This document shows, one piece after another, positions 1-6,276 of a DNA stretch of 11,274 nt (position 1 is its first letter; each line of letters begins with the position of its first letter). The stretch covers positions 1-11,274 of the forward strand of contig JAUILB010000069.1 in assembly GCA_030432815.1 (NCBI GenBank), in the 5' to 3' direction. Below the pieces are notes generated by a model. It was not told the DNA's origin. It searched no databases and saw nothing but the letters and a program-made list of their open reading frames with translations. The DNA is from Alphaproteobacteria bacterium. Its GTDB lineage: Bacteria; Pseudomonadota; Alphaproteobacteria; Sphingomonadales; Emcibacteraceae. Both the position numbers and the translations under genes were made by a program.

Positions 1-1335
1 GCCCTGTTCCTGAAGGGCAATGATCCGGTCATTCATTTGAGGAACCATCCAGGGGCGTTTAACATTCCCCAATTGTTCTGCAGCATAAAGCCCGCTTTGC
101 AATCCGTCTTCATGAAATCCATATCCGAAATGTGCTCCGGCATACCATATGTTACGGTGCCCCATTATACTAAGGAGTTGCCTTTGTGCCTTTAAAGTAG
201 ATAAGTCAAATATAGGATGATCATAATCTTTCCGATAATGAACCAGTTCGGGAACAGGTTCTAACTGTGGATTAAGTGTTACAAAAAGAGGGGTTTGCGT
301 ATTTAACGGTTGCAACTTGTTCATCCAATAGGTCACAGACAGTTGATTGTTTGACTGACTGTTATTTTGAATATAATTCCAGCTTGACCAGACTTTTTTT
401 CGTTTTGGCATAAGACGGGTATCACTGTGAAGAATTGCAGTGTTTTTTGCATATTTAAATGAACCAAGAACCGATTTTTCTAATTTATCAGCATCTTTAA
501 GTAGATTAAGGGCCTTATCAGCGTGTGTTGCGATAATGACGCGATCATATTTTTCACTTTCACCTCCTGCCGATGTTACCAAAACGCCGTTTAAGATGCG
601 CTTTATTCCTTCGATAGGCGAGTTTTTCAAAAACCGTGCATCGCTTTGGTTCATTACGGCATTGACATATTCCCTGCTGCCACCCGGAATGGTAGACCAC
701 TGCGGTCGGTCATTAATTTGAAGCAATCCATGATTTTTACAAAATCTTAAAAAGCTGGTGAGGGGGAAATCAGCAACTTTACTGGATGGCGTTGACCAGA
801 CCGCAGCGGCCATCGGTAAAATATGATCGTTCAAAAAAGAACAGTCATATTTATTTTGTTCAAGATAGTCCCGCAGGGTAATGTTCTCTGCCCGTTCCGG
901 ATTTAGTTTAAAACTTTCTTGATAAAACCGTAAAATAGAACGGATCATTTTCCAGAAGCGCGGACGCAATATATTCCTTTTTTGAGCAATAAGGGTTGAA
1001 AGCCTTGGGCTTCCGGCATACTCAAAAGAACCGTTCTCAATGCTAACGCCGAAAGACATTTCCGTTGGATATGGTGAAACCTTTAATATCTTAAGCAGTT
1101 CCAGAAAGTTTGGGTAATTTCTATCATTACAAACAATGAAACCTGTATCTACGGGAATAATACCATCGGGTGTCACTGCTGATACAGTATTAGCGTGTCC
1201 TCCAAAATGATCATCGGCTTCATAAACAGTTACATCATGTTTTTTAGAAAGTAGCCATGCTGCACCAAGGCCGGAAATGCCCGAACCTATAATGGCAATT
1301 TTTAATCTGTTTTTGTTACGCATAAGTTTTTCCAT
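1..1335 (-). CDS. FAD/NAD(P)-binding amine-oxidase-like oxidoreductase (COG2907 type), C-terminus cut by window edge
   Basis: Reading leftward from an ATG at 1335, the frame stays open for 445 codons to the window edge, so only the extreme C-terminus is missing. The N-terminus has a Rossmann dinucleotide-binding motif GSGISGLG (residues 17-24), followed by VTVYEA, whose Glu39 would bind the FAD ribose, then FGGHANTV (44-51) and VDTGFIV (62-68), a block typical of the COG2907 'predicted NAD/FAD-binding protein' family. The C-terminal FAD-contacting block GYGFHEDGLQSG (404-415) also fits. There is no signal peptide, so it is probably cytosolic or peripheral. Family members often sit beside DUF1365 and cyclopropane-fatty-acyl-phospholipid synthase genes and are thought to act in fatty-acyl modification; that neighbourhood would lie left of this window, so the role is inference. 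An alternative start is the ATG at 1323 (four codons later, with GGAAA upstream). The substrate is unknown. Length and motifs look intact, with no frameshift. Confidence 0.85.
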   Translation of the reverse strand, partial: MEKLMRNKNRLKIAIIGSGISGLGAAWLLSKKHDVTVYEADDHFGGHANTVSAVTPDGIIPVDTGFIVCNDRNYPNFLELLKILKVSPYPTEMSFGVSIENGSFEYAGSPRLSTLIAQKRNILRPRFWKMIRSILRFYQESFKLNPERAENITLRDYLEQNKYDCSFLNDHILPMAAAVWSTPSSKVADFPLTSFLRFCKNHGLLQINDRPQWSTIPGGSREYVNAVMNQSDARFLKNSPIEGIKRILNGVLVTSAGGESEKYDRVIIATHADKALNLLKDADKLEKSVLGSFKYAKNTAILHSDTRLMPKRKKVWSSWNYIQNNSQSNNQLSVTYWMNKLQPLNTQTPLFVTLNPQLEPVPELVHYRKDYDHPIFDLSTLKAQRQLLSIMGHRNIWYAGAHFGYGFHEDGLQSGLYAAEQLGNVKRPWMVPQMNDRIIALQEQG

Positions 1336-1465
1336 ATTGAGCTATGACCTTTATACGTATGATTAATTTAATTGGATTTTTTGAGCCGTAATTTTGAAAA
1401 TTGCTTTTCTATTTTGTAGTTTGATAAAGTGAGTTAAGCTGCTTAATTTTAGGGAAGTTCAAAAT
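1336..1465. promoter_or_regulatory. Divergent intergenic promoter region
   Basis: This 130-bp AT-rich gap separates the leftward oxidoreductase from the rightward propeller/GGT pair, so it must hold promoters for both. For the rightward unit a weak candidate is TTGAAA (1394-1399), 17 bp, TAGTTT (1417-1422); an alternative -10 is GATAAA (1423-1428). A good Shine-Dalgarno AGGGAAG (1451-1457) lies 8 nt before the ATG at 1466. On the leftward side an 8-bp palindrome ATACGTAT (1353-1360) sits just upstream of the gene, next to a weak AAAGG. None of the promoter boxes is a strong match, so the region is supported mainly by gene orientation. Confidence 0.45.
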
Positions 1466-2953
1466 ATGAGAAAAAACAAAATTTTTAGAAAACTGCTGAC
1501 TTTACCCCTTTTTCTAACAGGCGGTACTGCTATGGCGGAACAAGCAGTACCGGACTTTACCAGGATACAGCCAGACACATTTGGTGGAAATATGGCGCTT
1601 TCCAATGCGTGGGGGGATTATGACAATGATGGCGACCTGGATTTGGTGATATCATTCAAAACAGGTGATGTAAGGCTTTATAATAACGAACAGGGTGGGT
1701 TTACCAATGTTGGCCCTGTGCTTGGATTGCCAACCGGTGGCAAAGAGCGGCGGTCAATAGCATGGGGCGATTATAATGCAGACGGTTATCTTGATCTTTT
1801 TATCGGCAGTAACCAGCAGGGCAATGAACTTTACCACAATGATAAATCACAAGGTTTCACAGATGTTACATCGCAGATGAATGTGGCCGTGCCCCATGTC
1901 AGTGCAAGACAGATAAGCTGGGTTGATTATGACAATAACGGAACGCTGGATTTGTTTATTGCTGACAGGGTTGGCCCAAATTACCTGTTTAGTAATGATG
2001 GTGAAAACTTTGCCGATGTAAGCATGAAAACGGGCCTGGCAGATTCAAGGGCGACTGTAGGAGCCTGTTGGTTTGACTATAATCAGGACGGTTTTCTTGA
2101 TTTATTTCTGGCTAACCAGGGAGAGGGTAAAGACGCTTTATATAAAAATAACGGCGGCACATTTACGGATGTTGCGGCTGAATTAAATATGGAAGGTGGC
2201 CCGCGCACCAACGTGGATGGTGGTGTTGATTGTACAGTGGGCGATTTTAACAATGACGGTCATTTTGATTTATTTGTCGCAACTTACGGCATTAACAAAT
2301 TATATAAAAATAATGGAAACGGCACTTTTAACGAGGTAAGCGAGCAAATGGGCATAACCGGTAATGATCATATGGTCGGCGCAAGCTGGGGAGATTATGA
2401 TAATGACGGGATGTTAGATCTCTTTGTCGCGGGATATCATAATATTGATGGTATCAGATCCCCTCATGATAGGCTGTTTCATAATGAAGGGGGTCGTTTT
2501 ACAGAAATAGATACCCATAAAACCGCACTTAGTGGTGCCGATCATGGTATCCAGTGGGCGGATTACGATGGTGACGGTGATTTGGATATTTCACTTACAG
2601 AAGGGTATAATATTGCCGGACGCCATCCTGTTTTAAACAATAACCTCCCTGAAATGAAGCGGAAAAGGTCACTTCAGGTTATGGTCTCCGATAAAAACGG
2701 TATTCGTAATCGCGCCGGTGCGGAAGTAAGACTTTATGATAGTTCGGAAAAATTAATAGGATCAAGACTGGTAACCACAGGTGATGGTTATAACAGTCAA
2801 AGTAATAAACCAGTTCATTTTGCACTGCCCAATAATGATAAAGTGCATATAGAAGTCACATTTTTAACGGAACAGGGAAGAAAAATTCAGACTGTTAAAA
2901 ATATTGATCCGACGGCATTTTATGGAAAATCAGTCTTAATCAAACAGGATTAA
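1466..2953 (+). CDS. Secreted FG-GAP/VCBS seven-bladed propeller protein with ASPIC/UnbV C-terminal domain
   Basis: This 495-residue protein starts with a signal peptide: basic MRKNK, a hydrophobic core, and a likely cleavage after TAMA (residue 24). It then has seven calcium-binding D-x-[DN]-x-[DN]-G-x-x-D loops starting at residues 51, 102, 154, 204, 260, 310 and 366, each usually preceded by W and followed by LDLF or similar. The 50-56 residue spacing fits seven blades of an integrin-alpha-like beta-propeller. Residues about 402-480 (NRAGAEVRLYD, TTGDGYNSQSN, VHFALP) match the ASPIC/UnbV domain found with FG-GAP repeats in CRTAC1-like proteins. It should be exported and Ca2+-stabilised, in the periplasm or outside the cell. 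No catalytic motif is visible; binding of a protein or glycan partner is the usual inference. The start is fixed by the signal peptide and by AGGGAAG 8 nt upstream. It probably forms an operon with the GGT gene 42 bp downstream. Confidence 0.9.
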   Translation: MRKNKIFRKLLTLPLFLTGGTAMAEQAVPDFTRIQPDTFGGNMALSNAWGDYDNDGDLDLVISFKTGDVRLYNNEQGGFTNVGPVLGLPTGGKERRSIAWGDYNADGYLDLFIGSNQQGNELYHNDKSQGFTDVTSQMNVAVPHVSARQISWVDYDNNGTLDLFIADRVGPNYLFSNDGENFADVSMKTGLADSRATVGACWFDYNQDGFLDLFLANQGEGKDALYKNNGGTFTDVAAELNMEGGPRTNVDGGVDCTVGDFNNDGHFDLFVATYGINKLYKNNGNGTFNEVSEQMGITGNDHMVGASWGDYDNDGMLDLFVAGYHNIDGIRSPHDRLFHNEGGRFTEIDTHKTALSGADHGIQWADYDGDGDLDISLTEGYNIAGRHPVLNNNLPEMKRKRSLQVMVSDKNGIRNRAGAEVRLYDSSEKLIGSRLVTTGDGYNSQSNKPVHFALPNNDKVHIEVTFLTEQGRKIQTVKNIDPTAFYGKSVLIKQD

Positions 2954-2995
2954 ATTAAAAAGGATGCTTATTAATAATAAGTAAGAGGAAACACC

Positions 2996-4747
2996 ATGCT
3001 TAAGAAATTCACGATTTTACTCGTTGCAATTAACTTTGCAACCGCCCCGATCACATCACTTTATGCGCAAGAGCAATCGTCGGAGCCAATATTTGAATAT
3101 AGTGAAATAAACCACCCGGTTATGGGTAAAAAGGGGATGGTTGCAAGCCATAATGCATTATCAAGTGAAATTACGGCTGAAATTCTGGCCAAAGGGGGTA
3201 ATGCAATCGATGCCGGTGCTGCATTGGGGTTTGCTCTGGCTGTGACATTGCCGCGTGCCGGAAATATTGGGGGTGGTGGCTTTATGCTGGTTCATGTCGC
3301 TAAGCTTAATAAAACAATTGCGGTGGATTTCCGGGAAACAGCACCTGCGGCCGCGCATCAGGATATGTATTTTGATGAAAGTGGTAATGTCGCTCCTATG
3401 GATCCCTCTTACCGGTTCTCACATAAATCATCAGCGGTACCAGGCTCGGTCGCGGGGCTCGCCCATATTGTTGAAAAATACGGGACCATGACGCTTGCCG
3501 AGGTACTGGAACCTGCAATTCGTCTGGCGCGGGATGGGATCATTGTAACTTATGATTTGGCAGCGGATCTGGCCAGAAGCGAACGTTTAAAAAATAATCC
3601 GGCCAGCCTTAAGAAATTTTATAAACCGGATGGTTCAAATTATGAAGTAGGTGAATTATTCAAGCAACCTGATCTTGCATGGACCCTTCAGCAGATAGCT
3701 GATCACGGTGTTGATGCCTTTTATAAAGGCAGTGTGGCTGAAAAAATTGTTGCTGATATGGAAGCCCATAATGGGCTGATCACCATGGAAGATCTGGCAT
3801 CCTATAAAGTGATTGAGAGGGAACCGGTTCGCGGCACCTTTCGCGGTTATGATATCGCGGCAATACCAGCGCCCAGTTCCGGTGGAACCCATGTTATAGA
3901 AATGCTTAATATACTTGAAAATTTCCCGCTCTCTGAAATGGGGCCCGGAAGCGCGGCGGCATTACATGTCACAGCTGAAGCGATGAAATTGGCTTATGCT
4001 GACAGAAGCAAATATCTTGGTGATCCTGATTTTGTTGAAATACCGACGGATGCTCTTGTGAGTAAGGATTATGCAAAGTCGCTCGCCGCAAAGATATCGA
4101 TGGATAAAGCGACCCCTTCGGAAGATATTGCACCCGGAAATCTGGCTATATACGAAAGCGATGAAACAACCCATTATTCTGTGATAGATAGCGAAGGTAA
4201 CATCGTCGGCAACACATATACTTTGATGTTTTCGTTTGGCTCCGGTGTTGTGATTGAAGGAACCGGTATTTTAATGAATAACAATATGGGCAATTTTACA
4301 CTCCGCCCCGATATTCCGGATGCGTTTGGTTTGATGGGTAGTGAAAATAATATTATCAGTCCAAATAGGCGCCCTGTGAGTTCAATGTCACCGATCATCG
4401 TTTCCAAGGACGGCAAACCGTTTTTGGTTACCGGAACGCCGGGCGGGTCAAAGATTATAAGTGCCAACATGCAAATGGTCCTTAATGTCTTAGAGTATGG
4501 AATGAATATCGGCGATGCTGCTGTCGCACCACGCATCCATCACCAGTGGTATCCAGATGAATTATTGCTGGAAAGTGGGATTAGCCCGGATACAATTACT
4601 TTGTTACGTCAGAAAGGACATAAAATAAACTTCAACAAATCTAGCGAGGCCATGGGAAGCCTTCAAACTGTTATGTTTAAAGATGGAATGTTTTATGGGT
4701 ATTCTGATCCACGGCGGCCGGGTGCAAAGGCGGTCGGTGTAGATTAA
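2996..4747 (+). CDS. Gamma-glutamyltranspeptidase-family Ntn-hydrolase, exported, with atypical substrate pocket
   Basis: This 583-residue protein has a signal peptide ending near SLYA (24), then the large-subunit hallmarks GGNAIDAG (67-74), GNIGGGGF (89-96) and DFRETAPAAA (111-120, with the substrate-carboxylate Arg113). The autoprocessing site is DETTHYSVID, with Thr391 as the nucleophile that becomes the N-terminus of the small subunit. The small subunit keeps Thr409, the Ser462-Ser463 pair (PVSSMSP) and the oxyanion glycines 483-484 (TPGGSK). GGTs cleave gamma-glutamyl amides such as glutathione in the periplasm by hydrolysis or transpeptidation. Compared by memory with E. coli GGT, whose numbering coincides here, Asn411, Gln430, Asp433 and Tyr444 are Met, Asn, Asn and Phe. 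The gamma-glutamyl amino group is therefore probably not recognised in the usual way, and an acylase acting on another substrate is possible. The start is supported by AAGAGGAA 5 nt before the ATG. Family confidence is high; substrate confidence is low, so no symbol is given. Confidence 0.93.
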   Translation: MLKKFTILLVAINFATAPITSLYAQEQSSEPIFEYSEINHPVMGKKGMVASHNALSSEITAEILAKGGNAIDAGAALGFALAVTLPRAGNIGGGGFMLVHVAKLNKTIAVDFRETAPAAAHQDMYFDESGNVAPMDPSYRFSHKSSAVPGSVAGLAHIVEKYGTMTLAEVLEPAIRLARDGIIVTYDLAADLARSERLKNNPASLKKFYKPDGSNYEVGELFKQPDLAWTLQQIADHGVDAFYKGSVAEKIVADMEAHNGLITMEDLASYKVIEREPVRGTFRGYDIAAIPAPSSGGTHVIEMLNILENFPLSEMGPGSAAALHVTAEAMKLAYADRSKYLGDPDFVEIPTDALVSKDYAKSLAAKISMDKATPSEDIAPGNLAIYESDETTHYSVIDSEGNIVGNTYTLMFSFGSGVVIEGTGILMNNNMGNFTLRPDIPDAFGLMGSENNIISPNRRPVSSMSPIIVSKDGKPFLVTGTPGGSKIISANMQMVLNVLEYGMNIGDAAVAPRIHHQWYPDELLLESGISPDTITLLRQKGHKINFNKSSEAMGSLQTVMFKDGMFYGYSDPRRPGAKAVGVD

Positions 4748-4793
4748 AGAAGGCTATAATTTAAAGGCTATATCATAAAAGCCGGGATAAATA
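4748..4793. other. Convergent 3' spacer between GGT and MarR-like genes
   Basis: This 46-bp AT-rich spacer holds a 9-bp direct repeat AAGGCTATA (4750-4758 and 4764-4772, 14-bp period). An imperfect hairpin straddles its end (CCGGGAT at 4782-4788 against ATCCGG at 4797-4802). On the minus strand GGCT/AGCC could form a 4-bp stem followed by TTTAAATT. Either could weakly terminate transcription from one side, but no strong intrinsic terminator with a GC-rich stem and T-run is present. Confidence 0.3.
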
Positions 4794-5213
4794 TTAATCC
4801 GGAAAGTTATTTTCCTGTTTAATTCTTTCTACGACAGCCATGAGCATTTGTAGTGCATTGTCTGATAGCTCATTGACAAGTTCCAAACCTTTGTTTGTGA
4901 ATTTAACTTTGTTGTCGGTACAGGCAACAATTCCTTTTTCTTCAAGATAACGAATTCGTTTGGTAATGTTATCATGGTCAAGGCCAGTTTTTTGTATCAT
5001 TGTTTCCAATGACATTGGCGAATAAATTTTTATCTGCATTGCATTAATAATAAGCTCAGTGCCAAGCTCGCATCCGACTTTGGCTCTTACCAACCCGGTA
5101 TAAAATTCGACAAATTGATTAACCATCAAGCGTTGGCTATCATTAAAGATGCTTGCCTTATCATGGCCGTCCAGATTATAGTGAGCAGCACTTTCGTTCA
5201 CGCAGTTCATCAC
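4794..5213 (-). CDS. Small winged-helix (MarR-like) transcriptional regulator
   Basis: This protein of about 139 residues has no signal peptide. Its central and C-terminal part (about 50-118) reads as a winged helix-turn-helix. Helix ELIINAMQI leads into MSLETMIQKTGLD, and the recognition helix HDNITKRIRYLEEKGIV is followed by a short wing (ACTDNKVKFT) and a C-terminal helix (ELVNELSDNALQMLMAVVERIKQ) of the kind MarR proteins use for dimerisation. The N-terminal helix MVNQFVEFYTGLVRAKVG would complete the dimer interface. Two starts are adjacent, GTG at 5213 and ATG at 5210; neither has a good Shine-Dalgarno, and ATG 5210 is the simpler choice. The gene is divergent from the LysR gene, and the spacer contains a perfect LysR-type box, so LysR may control it. 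It converges on the GGT gene. The ligand and operator are unknown; it may regulate the neighbouring operons, but this is inference. Confidence 0.75.
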   Translation of the reverse strand: MMNCVNESAAHYNLDGHDKASIFNDSQRLMVNQFVEFYTGLVRAKVGCELGTELIINAMQIKIYSPMSLETMIQKTGLDHDNITKRIRYLEEKGIVACTDNKVKFTNKGLELVNELSDNALQMLMAVVERIKQENNFPD

Positions 5214-5239
5214 ATTTTACCAGTAATTGTTGCAGTTTT

Positions 5240-5245
5240 ATTAGA
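5240..5245 (-). promoter_or_regulatory. Candidate -10 box of the MarR-like gene
   Basis: On the minus strand the hexamer TCTAAT matches the sigma-70 -10 consensus at five of six positions, about 27 nt upstream of the start codon. There is no recognisable -35 box at 16-18 bp (AACGCT is poor), which is what one expects of a promoter needing an activator. A start point near 5233 would put the LysR-type box (centre 5302) at about -69, the usual activating position for this regulator family. Confidence 0.3.
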
Positions 5246-5294
5246 CTCAAACATCAGGATGAAGCGTTATAAAGATAAATGTGTTATAGTAAAA

Positions 5295-5309
5295 ATACCA
5301 ATTTAGTAT
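5295..5309. promoter_or_regulatory. LysR-type box ATAC-N7-GTAT in divergent LysR/MarR-like spacer
   Basis: The 15-bp ATAC CAATTTA GTAT is a perfect interrupted dyad that satisfies the T-N11-A rule of LysR-type regulators. It is the same ATAC-N7-GTAT form described for the BenM/CatM/CbnR group. It lies 37 bp upstream of the LysR ATG and overlaps that gene's best -10 candidate TATGAT (5307-5312), which suggests autorepression. A degraded second dyad may lie one or two helical turns toward the MarR-like gene (around 5273-5287), but it is weak. The site is clear in sequence; that this LysR protein binds it is inference. Confidence 0.6.
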
Positions 5310-5346
5310 GATTTCTATGTTCAATGGTTATGGCTGAAAGAATAAA

Positions 5347-6276
5347 ATGGAGTTGCATCAAATCCGCTACTTCCTTGAAGCAGCGGAAACATTGAATTTC
5401 ACAAGGGCGTCTGAGCATTGCAATGTATCTCAGCCTGCGCTTACGCGCGCTATACAAAAACTTGAAGAAGAACTTGGCGGGTTGCTTTTTCGGCGGGAAC
5501 GAAACAAAACCCATCTTACTGACCTTGGAAAGGTTATGCAGCAATATTTAAGTAAAGTTTATGCGTCGACAAAAGAAGCAGAATTGGCGGCTCAACAAGT
5601 TCTTAATCTTGAGAAAGCACGTTTAAACCTTGGGATTGTTAGCACAATTGATCCCAGATATGTCGTCAGCTTTTTATCAGATTTTAGGATGGAATATCCA
5701 GGGATTGAGGTTTCTTTAATTCATCTTGATACTGAGGATATGAATGAAAAACTGCTGTCAAGTGAAGTGGATTGCGCATTGCTTGGTGCAAAAGTATCGT
5801 TGACGGAACGGTTAGAGGTAATGTCGCTTTATGAGGAAAATCTGGTTTTAGCTTTTCCGAAAGGGCATCGCTTTGAAAAATTTGATGTGATCCCGTTAAA
5901 GGAATTAAGTGGTGAAAGTTTCCTTGATCCCATCAGTAGTGAGCTCAGGGAAGCCATATGGGCATTTTTTAAATCAAAAAATGTGAAGTTTAATATTTTC
6001 TACAGAAGTGACAGGGAGGACTGGATTCAAAGTATGGTACTTGAAAATATGGGAGTAAGTCTTGTTACAGAAAATTCCGTTTTATTGGAGGGACTAGACA
6101 GCAGACCGGTTGAAGATATGTCATTATCCAGGATCATAGAACTTGTTACCGTGTCGGGTCGTCGCCGTTCAGCCGCACTTGAAGCATTCCTGAATTTGAT
6201 TGCAAAGCATTCATGGAACACTAATGAGGTTAAGACACATCAATTAACTTCTTATAATGTTCACCAAATAAGGTAA
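5347..6276 (+). CDS. LysR-type transcriptional regulator
   Basis: This 309-residue protein has typical LTTR length. Residues 1-60 form the winged HTH: MELHQIRYFLEAAETLNFTRA, then CNVSQPALTRAIQKLEEELG as helix-turn-recognition helix, and LLFRRERNKTHLTDLG. A linker helix rich in Ala/Glu (about 62-88) mediates dimerisation. Residues about 91-290 form the periplasmic-binding-protein-like effector domain, beginning LNLGIVSTIDPRYV and including ENMGVSLVTENSV. The effector is unknown. The start is chosen because the family begins with M-E-x-x-Q-[IL]-R-Y-F; a weak GAAAG lies 6 nt upstream. The gene is divergent from the MarR-like regulator with an ATAC-N7-GTAT box between them, and its stop codon abuts the stop of the opposing kinase gene. 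It could control the MarR-like gene, the uronate operon or both; only the first has a visible site in this window. Confidence 0.93.
   Translation: MELHQIRYFLEAAETLNFTRASEHCNVSQPALTRAIQKLEEELGGLLFRRERNKTHLTDLGKVMQQYLSKVYASTKEAELAAQQVLNLEKARLNLGIVSTIDPRYVVSFLSDFRMEYPGIEVSLIHLDTEDMNEKLLSSEVDCALLGAKVSLTERLEVMSLYEENLVLAFPKGHRFEKFDVIPLKELSGESFLDPISSELREAIWAFFKSKNVKFNIFYRSDREDWIQSMVLENMGVSLVTENSVLLEGLDSRPVEDMSLSRIIELVTVSGRRRSAALEAFLNLIAKHSWNTNEVKTHQLTSYNVHQIR

Noticed and set aside
1353..1360. 8-bp palindrome ATACGTAT upstream of the oxidoreductase
   Set aside because: It shares the half-sites of the LysR box but without the 7-bp spacer, and a single 8-bp palindrome is not enough to claim an operator.
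1466..2953. Tandem DNA repeat or recombination-type array in the propeller gene
   Set aside because: The repetition is at protein level (seven calcium loops); the DNA of the repeats is diverged, so it is not a recent tandem duplication.
2964..2984. Six-codon open frame (ATG...TAA) and 7-bp perfect palindrome CTTATTA-A-TAATAAG (2967-2981) just before the GGT gene
   Set aside because: The palindrome is pure AT apart from its ends with a 1-nt centre, likely by chance in AT-rich DNA, and the mini-frame has no properly spaced Shine-Dalgarno.
4174..4536. 120-codon open frame on the minus strand inside the GGT gene
   Set aside because: It is antisense to the most conserved part of the GGT small subunit, resembles no protein family, and is explained by the codon usage of the real gene.
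4750..4772. 9-bp direct repeat AAGGCTATA with 14-bp period downstream of the GGT gene
   Set aside because: Only two copies, short and AT-rich, with no dyad; I cannot link it to a regulator or mobile element.
4782..4802. Possible hairpin terminator CCGGGAT/ATCCGG between the convergent GGT and MarR-like genes
   Set aside because: The stem needs a bulge, the loop is AT-rich, and no T-run follows on either strand; kept only as a note in the spacer entry.
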